20,683 nt of DNA from DATEMK01 sp039914625 (lineage in GTDB: Bacteria; Bacteroidota; Bacteroidia; AKYH767-A; OLB10): assembly GCA_039914625.1 (NCBI GenBank), contig JBDSOU010000107.1:1-20683 (forward strand), written 5' to 3'. Below, piece by piece: positions 1 to 8,103 of this stretch. The notes beneath the pieces are model-generated. The model made no database searches and was not told the DNA's origin. It saw only the letters and a program-made list of their open reading frames with translations. Every line of letters starts with the position of its first letter. Position 1 is the stretch's first letter. Both the position numbers and the translations under genes were made by a program.

Positions 1-156
1 CTAAAACTGTTTGCTTATTCAGCAAGATGTATCGAAAACCGGAAATGGAATATCCAACAAAAATTTTATCTTTGGTATTATATGGGCTATAAAAAATGTG
101 CTTGACTTAATCAGCAGACCCTAATTAGCCGGGGAAATTTTCAATGATATTTTAAT
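1..156. other. Left-edge region, no supportable gene
   Basis: No gene can be supported here. On the minus strand a frame of about 36 codons stays open from a stop near 106 to the left edge, but it has no ATG and I recognise no family, so it may be chance in AT-rich DNA. A TATCTTTG box sits at 68-75 (plus) without a -33 partner. Confidence 0.3.
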
Positions 157-195
157 AAAAAAAGAAGCTACCCTTTTGAGGCAGCTTCTTTTTTT
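157..195 (-). terminator. Intrinsic terminator of the susCD operon
   Basis: A perfect 13-bp inverted repeat (157-169 against 183-195, core GAAGCT/AGCTTC flanked by seven A and seven T) encloses a 13-nt loop. On the minus strand it lies 26 nt past the susD stop codon and ends in a U run, as expected of a Rho-independent terminator. Because the arms are A/T-symmetric it could also stop transcription entering from the left on the plus strand. Confidence 0.85.
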
Positions 196-221
196 GTCAA
201 GAGAAAACCGTTAACTGCAAC

Positions 222-1661
222 TTAGTGTACATCCCAAAATATCCTGCTACTTTGCAAATCACCTCCCATTGCACCTGCAGCAATGGAATAATTGGTTCCA
301 TTCAGTGTTTGCTCTGTTATAGGATAGGTGAACCTGAGGGGAACTGGATTACTCGTTATAGCCGGAACAACCAAATCAGGTGTATCTAATCTTCTCCAGG
401 TAGTCCAGCCTAATAATCCCCTGTTATAAGCGGCAAGCCACGCCTGCAACCCTATAGCTGCCCATTGTTGAACAGGGTCTGAAGGATATGCAGCTGCCCC
501 TGCAATATAAGTAATTGCATCTCCGGCATCTCCAACCCAGTCGTCCACAATTGAAGCAGTGATACCGGCTTCATAAAATGTTTGTGCAGATCCGCCAACA
601 GCCCATCCGCGTGAAGCGGCTTCAGCAAGATAAAACTGAATTTCGGAATAAGTCATAAGGATTCCAGGGTAGTCAGGCTCCTGGATAGTCTCTGTGATAT
701 GTGAATAATCATCATAAATATTATTGTCACCATAATTACCACCGATAAAAATGCCAGCGCCAAGATTTTCCTCAAAGAACAAGGGCCTTCTCGGATCATT
801 CAAACCGTTCATAGTATCAACCAATGTATTTGCCGGCACCCAATCAAAACGTCCTGAATTGACTAATTCAACCCAAACTTGGTTGGTATTCGGGGCTGTG
901 CCCAAATACGCGAATTTTGCATTTTCAGCAGAAGAGGTAAATACACCTCCTGCAACAGCATTGGCAGCGTTTTCTGAGGGGTTTAATGCACTGACGTCAG
1001 CTGCATTAATTGCCAATTTTAATTTCAGAGAATATGCAAACTTTTTCCATAGATTCATATCACCGGAGTAAACAAGATCACCCTCCTGGAAACCGCCCGC
1101 GCTCACATCAATCAAAGCAATGGCAGCATCGAGCCTTGAAAACAAGATTGAATAAATAGCCTGGTCATCATCATATACGGGATTGATATTTTCAATATTC
1201 AACGCCTCCGAATACGGAACATTTCCAAAAATGTCAACTTCTCTCTGGTAAGCATATACAGAAAGAATTTCACAGACTGCTGTTTTATTATTTTTTTCTT
1301 CGGCACTCGATTCAATGCTTGTTTCTCCGGAAATGATTCTTTCTGCTTCTTCAAAATTAGCAAGCACATCACGATAAACAATCCTGAATTCATAGTCAGG
1401 TATTTGGCGCGTGATAATATCATAATTTGACTCATCAGGATACGTGGTCTCTGTCCAGTACTGTGCAAATGCCCTGAAAACATTTTTATTCACGCTTGGA
1501 GTAGTTTCCTGGTCAACCAAATTTCTTAAAGCATTTGCAAATAAGGTGGAACTGGGAACTGCTGTAGCACTTTTATTATCTATATTATAATCCTCTAATT
1601 TTTTACAGGATGAGATAGTTAGCCCTATGACTGCTATCATTATTATGATTATTTTTTTCAT
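222..1661 (-). CDS. SusD/RagB-family nutrient-binding outer-membrane lipoprotein (SusD-like_2 type)
   Basis: This is the surface lipoprotein that forms the lid of a SusC TonB-dependent channel and binds the nutrient (a glycan, peptide or other oligomer). It has 479 residues. The N-terminus is a lipoprotein signal with a lipobox (ISSC) and the acylated Cys at residue 19, followed by KKLEDY. The segment around residues 65-80 (AQYWTETTYPDESNYD) is typical of the SusD-like_2 branch, and the C-terminal half has the usual alpha-helical, Trp/Tyr-rich SusD character. The ATG at 1661 begins 21 nt after the susC stop, so the two are co-transcribed, and a strong terminator follows. The substrate cannot be read from the sequence, and no hydrolase, regulator or sigma/anti-sigma pair lies next to the pair. 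The family call is secure; the ligand is unknown. Confidence 0.93.
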   Translation of the reverse strand: MKKIIIIMIAVIGLTISSCKKLEDYNIDNKSATAVPSSTLFANALRNLVDQETTPSVNKNVFRAFAQYWTETTYPDESNYDIITRQIPDYEFRIVYRDVLANFEEAERIISGETSIESSAEEKNNKTAVCEILSVYAYQREVDIFGNVPYSEALNIENINPVYDDDQAIYSILFSRLDAAIALIDVSAGGFQEGDLVYSGDMNLWKKFAYSLKLKLAINAADVSALNPSENAANAVAGGVFTSSAENAKFAYLGTAPNTNQVWVELVNSGRFDWVPANTLVDTMNGLNDPRRPLFFEENLGAGIFIGGNYGDNNIYDDYSHITETIQEPDYPGILMTYSEIQFYLAEAASRGWAVGGSAQTFYEAGITASIVDDWVGDAGDAITYIAGAAAYPSDPVQQWAAIGLQAWLAAYNRGLLGWTTWRRLDTPDLVVPAITSNPVPLRFTYPITEQTLNGTNYSIAAGAMGGDLQSSRIFWDVH

Positions 1662-1682
1662 TTTTATTTTTTTTAACTGTAA

Positions 1683-4600
1683 TTAAAACTGAAGTGTTAA
1701 ATTAAACCCATAATTTTTTACTGCGGGTTGTACCCCCGATTGGAAGCCCTGGATATTTCCGGCTGATAGACCCGATTCAGGATCAGCATAAGGCAGATTT
1801 TTATGTATGATCCAAAGGTTGCTTGCAACCAGCGCAAACGAAACGTTACTAAAGAAAGATGTAGCTTTTAAAGGTAATGAATAAGATAACACCACCTCCC
1901 TGAGTTTTACATACGAAGCATCATAAACAAAAGCCGAGTTGGGATTTGAAGCATATCCCCGAAGGAGATAGTCATCCCCGGCAACGCGAATATCGTTAGG
2001 AGAAGTTGAACCATCTGGGTGTAAAATAACGCCTTCTAAAATTACACCACCGCTTGTAGCATCAGTAGTCAAAGGATTTCGAATGGGGTTACCTAAATCA
2101 TTTGTTCCGACAGATTCAGGATATATTCCAGTGGCTTGCCCGTATGCCTGATCTATAGTAAAAATTGAGCCGCCTTTTTTAATATCCACCAAAAAGCTGA
2201 AAGACCACTTTTTATAGGTGAGCGTATTTCCTATACCCGCAATGTAATCGGGTTCAATATCACCAAGAACATTGTCGGCTGTTGGCGTTACTAAATAATA
2301 TCCATCTTCACCAACCGTTTTTTGTCCGTTTGTGTAAACAAAGTCGGTTCCCTTTAATGTTCCATAGGCTTCACCTACAGTAGCATTTAAAGTAACTCCC
2401 TGCTGGAAATTAGCAAGCTGAATATTTTCCACTCCTTCAAACAATTCCACAACTTTGTTATTGTTATGTGAATAGTTCAGATTGATGGTCCAGGCAAAAT
2501 TGGTAGTTTTCACCGGTGTTAAATATAGGCTGAGTTCAAATCCAGTGTTCCTCACAGTTCCTGCATTTACAAACTTGTTGGAATAACCTGTGCCGGGAGT
2601 CACTGCAACAGGCACAATCTGGTTTTTGGTATCCGTTGTGTAATAGGCAAAATCAAATCCCAATCGCTTGTTTAAGAAAGTCATTTCCAAGCCGGCTTCT
2701 TTTGTCAGAGAAAGTTCGGGTTTGAGCTCACTATTATTCTTTGTAACAGGCAATGAAAACAAGGTGGTGCTGCCAAAGGCAATTGGTTTTGAATACACAT
2801 CATTAAGGCTGCTCCATGGCGCATCATTACCAACCTGTGCTACATTGAGCCGGACTTTACCAAAATCCATCCAGGAGGTTTTTGTTAATTCCGAAAAAAC
2901 AAAACTTACAGAAGCACCGGGATAAAAATAGCTGTTGTTATCCGCGGGCAAGGTAGAAGATATATCATTTCTTGCTGTCAGGTCAAGGTATAAAAACCTT
3001 TTGAAGCCTAAAGAAACGCTGGCATAATAACCATTTACCGCAATCCCCTGTTCACTTTCTAAAGCCGCACTTGGGGTGTTCACTGAATTAGAAATGGAAT
3101 ACAATTCTGGCACGACTAATCCACCATTAGTGGAAGCAAATATTGTATTGAGATAGTTTCTGCGGAAATTAGTACCAACTAAACCGTTAAAGCTTAAATT
3201 ATCACTGAAATCTTTTTTGAAAGTAGCCATGACATCCAGGCCGGTTTCCCTTACAGTTTTATTAAGCCTTGAATATCCTGAGGTAACCTCCGGTGCGGAC
3301 TGACCGGGAGCGTTTATCCCAAATTCCTTGGCATTGCTGGTCTTTGCCAGTCTTTCTTCCTGTATTGCAGAATATTGATCAATGTTAACGCGGGCTGATA
3401 AATTTACGGCATTACTAACCTTATAATTAAGACTCGCAAATCCAAATAGGCGGTCTCTGCCATCACTTGAAAAACTTTTGTAACGGAGGAAGTAAGGGTT
3501 GTCCCAGAAAATAGGAATATCAGGTGCGTCTGAGCTTGCAGGGTTCCATCCGTAATTACCTTGAGTAAGTTCAAACATCTCCTTTAATTCTTTCACACTA
3601 ACATTTGTTTCAAACCATTGCCTGAAGCTGGTCATTATATTATTATTATAACCTGTTTCATTACGTCCCACAGAGGTTTCCCTGACATAATTTGCTGATG
3701 CCGCTGCAGTAAACCTGTCTGTAAGCTTAAAGTCGCCATTGATACCGAAATTCCATTTTCTTATAGAACTGTTAGGCAAAATTCCATTCATGTCCTGATT
3801 ACCAATAGAAAGCCTGAAAGATCCAACGTCTGTTCCTCCTTCAATCGCAACATTGTTTGTAAAAGTCTTCGCTGTATTAAAGAATGAAATGGGACCCTCA
3901 TCTTCATTGGCAGCATGGCCCACCCATGGAGTTTTCTGATGGTAAGTTGGCGATCCCGGAACAAAAGCAGCCCATTGATACACCATTAAAGTATCACTGA
4001 AGGCTCCTCCATATGATGCATCTTCTGTATAAGGAGTAACAATTCCGTTTGGAGAACCATCGGAAGCAGTATCCGCACCGGTAACATTTTCGAGGAAAAA
4101 GTGATCGCCAGGTCCGCCATAATAAGGACCATATCCTGCACCATATTCATTTTGATAAGTAGGGAAAGTTTTTTTATCCACCATTCCATAGTTCACACCG
4201 GAATTTATAGTTACTCCCAGTCTCTGATTGGAACCTGCCGGAGCAATTTGACCTCTCTTAGTACTTATTTGTATTACACCCCTTGCTGCACGTGAACCGT
4301 AAAGTGCAGTTGAAGCAGCTCCTTTTAACACGTTAACCGAAGTAATATCAAACGGATTTATATCGGAAACAGGGCTTCCGTAATCATAACCAGCCCTTCC
4401 GAAGTCCTGGCGGAATGAATGGTTACGAGAATTGTCCATTGGAATTCCATCCACAATAACCAAAGCCTGATTATCGCCCCGTAAAGAAGTTGATCCCCTG
4501 ATTATTATATTGGTTGATCCCCCCATGTTACCATTATCTCTTATATTAACTCCTGAAACTTTTCCGGACAATTGATTAACAAAGTTCCCGCTGTGCACTT

Positions 4601-5000
4601 CTGTCAATTCTTTCCCGGCAATTTGCTGTGTGGCATAACCGAGCGATTTCTTCTCCCTCGGTATATTAAGTGCAGTAATAACCACTTCATTTAATTTTTG
4701 AACATCCGTTACCATAACAATATTTAATTGGTTCGATGCTCCCAGGTCAACTGTTTGTTCCATCAAACCAATTCCTGAAAACTTGATTTGTTTGGCGGTT
4801 GAATCAACTGTGAGATTGAATTTTCCATCAATATCGGTTGTAGTGCCATTTGTTGTTCCAACCACAACAACACTAACACCGGGAATTCCTTTGGTATCTT
4901 CTTTAGAAGTAACCGTACCGGAAATTGTTCGTTGCTGGGCAAAAACGTGCTGCGTGAAGAAAGCAAGCATTAATGCGAATAAAGTAATTGTTTTTCTCAT
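1683..5000 (-). CDS. SusC/RagA-family TonB-linked outer-membrane transporter
   Basis: This is the outer-membrane beta-barrel that imports the ligand captured by its SusD partner, powered by TonB-ExbBD. It has 1105 residues, normal for SusC. Order of parts: signal peptide (1-21, ending HVFA), a carboxypeptidase-regulatory-like Ig domain (about 23-100, ISGTVTSKEDTKGIPGVSV), a TonB-box-like segment (LNEVVITAL, about 104-112), the plug (about 115-240, with IIIRGSTSLRGDNQALVIVD), then the barrel ending in the phylum-typical YGFNLTLQF with a terminal Phe. The segment IPREKKSLGYATQQIAGKEL after the TonB box is common in SusC proteins paired with SusD-like_2 partners. The gene is first in the operon, behind a promoter-like sequence at 5090-5117 and a leader of about 80 nt. 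It is intact; the substrate is unknown. Confidence 0.95.
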   Translation of the reverse strand: MRKTITLFALMLAFFTQHVFAQQRTISGTVTSKEDTKGIPGVSVVVVGTTNGTTTDIDGKFNLTVDSTAKQIKFSGIGLMEQTVDLGASNQLNIVMVTDVQKLNEVVITALNIPREKKSLGYATQQIAGKELTEVHSGNFVNQLSGKVSGVNIRDNGNMGGSTNIIIRGSTSLRGDNQALVIVDGIPMDNSRNHSFRQDFGRAGYDYGSPVSDINPFDITSVNVLKGAASTALYGSRAARGVIQISTKRGQIAPAGSNQRLGVTINSGVNYGMVDKKTFPTYQNEYGAGYGPYYGGPGDHFFLENVTGADTASDGSPNGIVTPYTEDASYGGAFSDTLMVYQWAAFVPGSPTYHQKTPWVGHAANEDEGPISFFNTAKTFTNNVAIEGGTDVGSFRLSIGNQDMNGILPNSSIRKWNFGINGDFKLTDRFTAAASANYVRETSVGRNETGYNNNIMTSFRQWFETNVSVKELKEMFELTQGNYGWNPASSDAPDIPIFWDNPYFLRYKSFSSDGRDRLFGFASLNYKVSNAVNLSARVNIDQYSAIQEERLAKTSNAKEFGINAPGQSAPEVTSGYSRLNKTVRETGLDVMATFKKDFSDNLSFNGLVGTNFRRNYLNTIFASTNGGLVVPELYSISNSVNTPSAALESEQGIAVNGYYASVSLGFKRFLYLDLTARNDISSTLPADNNSYFYPGASVSFVFSELTKTSWMDFGKVRLNVAQVGNDAPWSSLNDVYSKPIAFGSTTLFSLPVTKNNSELKPELSLTKEAGLEMTFLNKRLGFDFAYYTTDTKNQIVPVAVTPGTGYSNKFVNAGTVRNTGFELSLYLTPVKTTNFAWTINLNYSHNNNKVVELFEGVENIQLANFQQGVTLNATVGEAYGTLKGTDFVYTNGQKTVGEDGYYLVTPTADNVLGDIEPDYIAGIGNTLTYKKWSFSFLVDIKKGGSIFTIDQAYGQATGIYPESVGTNDLGNPIRNPLTTDATSGGVILEGVILHPDGSTSPNDIRVAGDDYLLRGYASNPNSAFVYDASYVKLREVVLSYSLPLKATSFFSNVSFALVASNLWIIHKNLPYADPESGLSAGNIQGFQSGVQPAVKNYGFNLTLQF

Positions 5001-5089
5001 AATAATTTTTGATTTTTAGATGATTTGATTTTTTTGACAAGTGAATTTTTAAAAACAATAACTAATAACTTTTACTCTGAAAGAGGATG

Positions 5090-5117
5090 TAAATATAATA
5101 ATAATTTAATATTCCAA
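5090..5117 (-). promoter_or_regulatory. Putative Bacteroidota promoter for susC
   Basis: On the minus strand TATTG (ending at 5115) lies 17 nt before TATATTTA (5097-5090). This resembles the Bacteroidota -33 TTTG / -7 TAnnTTTG pattern with one mismatch in each box. It would start a leader of about 80 nt before the susC ATG. AT-rich surroundings raise the chance of a random match. Confidence 0.4.
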
Positions 5118-5122
5118 TAATG

Positions 5123-5206
5123 TTAAAGAATTTTACGTGTAAAAAATTTGTTATAAAATTGAATACCTCTGTTGGTAGTAATCCAAATATTTTCTGCTCC
5201 TTTATT
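5123..5206 (-). pseudogene. Possible relic of a Reg_prop beta-propeller blade
   Basis: A frame of about 27 codons between two stops encodes a stretch containing ENIWITTNRGIQFYN. This matches the pattern of a two-component-regulator propeller (Reg_prop) repeat, usually of the form GNIWIGTxxGLxxYD. There is no start codon and nothing recognisable follows, so if real it is only a fragment of a large sensor gene. The match is short and may be coincidental. Confidence 0.22.
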
Positions 5207-5210
5207 TTAT

Positions 5211-5327
5211 TTATAAGACAACCAGAAGCATCAGCAAAATAAAGACAATTATAAATAACATTGCCCAAAGATCAGCGGGGAAAAAATCGCGATAACGGAA
5301 GTATAATTTTTTAACGTAGCTGAACAT
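5211..5327 (-). CDS. Possible 38-residue single-pass membrane protein
   Basis: An ATG at 5327 opens a 38-codon frame ending in TAA. The product has a basic, aromatic N-terminus (MFSYVKKLYFRYRDFF, then PADLW) and a hydrophobic stretch from about residue 23 to the C-terminus (start AMLFIIVFILL). This is the layout of a small inner-membrane protein with a cytoplasmic N-terminus and an interfacial Trp. It lies 69 nt downstream of lptD on the same strand and could be co-transcribed. No Shine-Dalgarno is visible, which is common in this phylum. I do not recognise a family. A longer TTG-started frame overlaps it on the same strand (5062-5268), but it has no coherent protein character. A chance hydrophobic frame remains possible. 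Confidence 0.45.
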   Translation of the reverse strand: MFSYVKKLYFRYRDFFPADLWAMLFIIVFILLMLLVVL

Positions 5328-5338
5328 TTGGCTTTAAT

Positions 5339-5386
5339 TGAAGTTGAAAATGTTCATTGGTAATTGAAAAGTTGGATAGTGGTCAT
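5339..5386 (-). repeat. Degenerate heptamer repeat downstream of lptD
   Basis: Units that begin with TG on the plus strand start at 5339, 5345, 5351, 5358, 5365, 5373 and 5380, so the spacing is 6-8 nt with a mean near 7. Read on the minus strand, units such as ATGACCA and ATTACCA are the same as units at 13861-13916. It sits in the gap after the lptD stop codon. Confidence 0.5.
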
Positions 5387-5396
5387 TATTCCTTAT

Positions 5397-7961
5397 CTAC
5401 CTGTCATACACATCATTCTTCTTAATATATTTTAGATCCTGCAGCACCGCAGCCTTCACGTTAATCTGAAAATTATAATAGGGAAACGATCCGAACGGGA
5501 CCCAGTTGAGCCGCATTTCCCAGCAATGCATATCACGGTAAAAGGAAAATGAGGTATAGGTAATATCATGCAGATGAAAATCATAACCTGAACTGAAAAT
5601 AATTTTCCATTTGGGTGTAAGCGAAAGGTCACCATTAAAATTTACTATCTGGTTGGTGGTTGATGGCTCATTACCCGGATGTGAATATGTCAATGAATAA
5701 TTCACAGTAAGACTAAATGGAACATCAAGATCAACATATTCATTCGGATGCGTTGCGATATAATGCTGATCCGCATCCGAACCTTTAGTTGTTGTTTTTT
5801 TTGAAGCATGAATTAGACTATAGCCCACAGATAATGAAGCACTGGTGAGCCGCGCCAGCCTGTGATGTTCTTTCAGTTCGTAAATATTTCTTCTGCGCCC
5901 TGAGAAATCAATAATGTAAGGATCAAAGTTGCAATTCCCCTGCAGGTTTACCTTATCAAAAAGATTTGTTCTGGCATTTATGGGTATATTCGACAATTGG
6001 AATGAATCAGCAGCCAAATTGTATGATGTGCTGATACTAAGGCTTTCAAAAATTTTTATTTTTTTGGTGGTTTCAGAAGTGTCTGTTGTTTTCCGAATTT
6101 TCATTTCAAGATTATTATCAAGGTAAAAACCAATTGATTCCTGTTTACCGGCAGCAGGTCCTCCGAAAATGCCCTGTTCAAAAATTGAGTATTTGGAAAC
6201 CCCGCCATTAGTATCAACTTGCACATTCTTATAATAATTCCAATACGGTGTTGAAAAATCAGGGCGGTAACTGAATGTTAGCGAAGGGGACATTACGTGT
6301 CGTATCGCCATGATTTTTGCATCTTTAAACTGAACCAATCCATAAATTTTTGTAAGCATTGAAGCTGATGTGGAAAAATCACGACCTGCTTTAAAACCTG
6401 TTATAGTGTCAATAACCACCCTGTTTGAATCTTCGTCAAAATGTTTTTCAATGGTCTGCATGTACCATCTTTCATTATAAGTAAAATTAGGAGCAAGAGT
6501 AAAAAATTTTAAAAACTTTATGGAAGTATTGACCGGTATAAAATGCTGCATTCCATATTGAAATTTTTCTAATGTTCCTTTTGTAAAAAGCAAGGAATCT
6601 TTTGTGACAAGTTTGTTTTGCAGGCTAACCGCATAGCTGGTACCAATCTTTTCATACCATTTTTGTTCGCCCACCGGATTTTTTTTCTGGAAAGGAAAAA
6701 ACCGTGATACACTGAAATCTGCCTGCGGAAACCGGATGGTAATATCACGCGAAAGCGAATTTTGGTCATGGTAAAGGCTCGTGGAAAAACTATAACGGTT
6801 ATCATCCCATGACTTTTGATAATTAACGGTTGAAGTAAAAGTATTGGTCAAATAATTATCAGGTGTTGAAATCTGTGTTGTATAATTATCTAGGCTTCCT
6901 GCATTTACATTTGCTGAAAATCTGCTGGGACGGGCTTTCGGGTCCTGGTTGTGTAACCAATGAACAAAAAATTGTTTGGTATAACTAAACACGGGGAGAT
7001 CACTTTCGCCCGTCACTATTTTTGAATACGTAAAATTAAAATTTCCATTATAGTGGTAACGGTTGGCATAATTGGTGTAAAGTTGCCCACCCCAACTTCC
7101 TTTTGAATAAATGTCACCAGTGAGGGCCAAATCAAGATTGTCGCTTATACCAAAATAATAACCGCCATTCCTCAGGAAAAAACCAAGATCTCCTGATTCA
7201 CCATAGTCAGGAATAATGAGGCCTGAAGATTGTCCTTTCCTGTTTGGAAAAAAACCGAACGGAAGAGCGAGTGGCATGGGCACATCTTCAATAATCATGT
7301 AAGCAGGACCGGTAATTATTTTTTTATTGTTAATCACTTTTAATTTCGCAGCCATAATTCCATAGTGAGGATGCGGTAAATCGCAGGTGGTATAGAGTCC
7401 GTGGCTTATGTATTCATAGTCATCAATCTTCTTTACTATTTCACCGTGAATAAATCCTTCCCCCTGTTGTGTATAAACTCCTTTTATTTTTCCTTTTTTA
7501 GTATTGAAATTGTATCGTATTTCATCAGCCGTAAATTTGTCATCCTGCTGCGCAAAATCAGGAATGCCCGCTTTTTCCCCAGCACTGTCTTTCGTGAAAG
7601 TTGAATACATATTTTTATTTCCAAGGTTCACTTCCATATAATTTGCCTTTAAAATCATGTCTTCATATTTCACTTCGGCATTTCCATACAAATAAACAAC
7701 TTCATTTTCTACATCAAAATAGAGTGAGTCATCCGCTTTATATTCCACTTTCGACTTAAAATCCTCGTTGCCCGAAACAGTTATGCTGTCATTGTTCAAA
7801 GTATCAACTGTGATTTTTGTGAGCGAATCGTCAGAAATTTTTAATGGAATAGAATCATTTTGTGCTGTTGCAGCGAAAAAAAACCAAAAAAATATTCCTG
7901 AAAGAAATAAAGAACGGCCGGTTAATAAATTTTTAAAAATCAGAAAAAAACAGCTCTTCAT
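5397..7961 (-). CDS. lptD: LPS-assembly outer-membrane protein LptD (Bacteroidota type)
   Basis: LptD is the outer-membrane barrel that inserts lipopolysaccharide into the outer leaflet at the end of the Lpt bridge. I choose the ATG at 7961 (854 residues). The frame can be extended to a TTG at 8003, but the added 14 residues only precede the signal peptide. Parts: a signal peptide (about 1-34, ending FFAATAQ), an acidic linker, an OstA/LptA-like beta-taco domain (about 75-230: DVENEVVYLYGNAEVKYEDM, TADEIRYNFNTKKGKIKG), then the barrel, which opens with the conserved segment around PLALPFGFFPNRKGQSSG. Alternating amphipathic strands rich in Tyr, Phe and Asn run to the C-terminus. The next gene, the amidase, is divergent. 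A TAGTTTTG box at 7998-7991 (minus) might be the -7 element, but no -33 partner is seen. The assignment is to the family, not by experiment. Confidence 0.88.
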   Translation of the reverse strand: MKSCFFLIFKNLLTGRSLFLSGIFFWFFFAATAQNDSIPLKISDDSLTKITVDTLNNDSITVSGNEDFKSKVEYKADDSLYFDVENEVVYLYGNAEVKYEDMILKANYMEVNLGNKNMYSTFTKDSAGEKAGIPDFAQQDDKFTADEIRYNFNTKKGKIKGVYTQQGEGFIHGEIVKKIDDYEYISHGLYTTCDLPHPHYGIMAAKLKVINNKKIITGPAYMIIEDVPMPLALPFGFFPNRKGQSSGLIIPDYGESGDLGFFLRNGGYYFGISDNLDLALTGDIYSKGSWGGQLYTNYANRYHYNGNFNFTYSKIVTGESDLPVFSYTKQFFVHWLHNQDPKARPSRFSANVNAGSLDNYTTQISTPDNYLTNTFTSTVNYQKSWDDNRYSFSTSLYHDQNSLSRDITIRFPQADFSVSRFFPFQKKNPVGEQKWYEKIGTSYAVSLQNKLVTKDSLLFTKGTLEKFQYGMQHFIPVNTSIKFLKFFTLAPNFTYNERWYMQTIEKHFDEDSNRVVIDTITGFKAGRDFSTSASMLTKIYGLVQFKDAKIMAIRHVMSPSLTFSYRPDFSTPYWNYYKNVQVDTNGGVSKYSIFEQGIFGGPAAGKQESIGFYLDNNLEMKIRKTTDTSETTKKIKIFESLSISTSYNLAADSFQLSNIPINARTNLFDKVNLQGNCNFDPYIIDFSGRRRNIYELKEHHRLARLTSASLSVGYSLIHASKKTTTKGSDADQHYIATHPNEYVDLDVPFSLTVNYSLTYSHPGNEPSTTNQIVNFNGDLSLTPKWKIIFSSGYDFHLHDITYTSFSFYRDMHCWEMRLNWVPFGSFPYYNFQINVKAAVLQDLKYIKKNDVYDR

Positions 7962-8103
7962 ATCCCGATAATCAGTGTAATTTTGAGTCCCAAAACTAAA
8001 CAAAGTTTAACTAATGAAATTACTGATTTGCTGTTGGGCATTTAAAGTTCAGGCAAGAATCATTCAGACATAAAACCTTAACGCAAAACAAACAGTTGTT
8101 GTT

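Noticed and set aside
68..75. TATCTTTG on the plus strand, an exact -7 box.
   Set aside because: No TTTG lies 16-19 nt upstream, and transcription would run antisense into the susD terminator with no gene to serve.
5062..5268. A 68-codon minus-strand frame upstream of susC.
   Set aside because: It starts at TTG, overlaps the better-formed 38-codon frame and would run through the susC promoter. The product has no coherent features.
7962..8003. A longer lptD start at the TTG at 8003.
   Set aside because: The extra 14 residues lie before a normal signal peptide that begins at the ATG at 7961. The ATG start is more natural.
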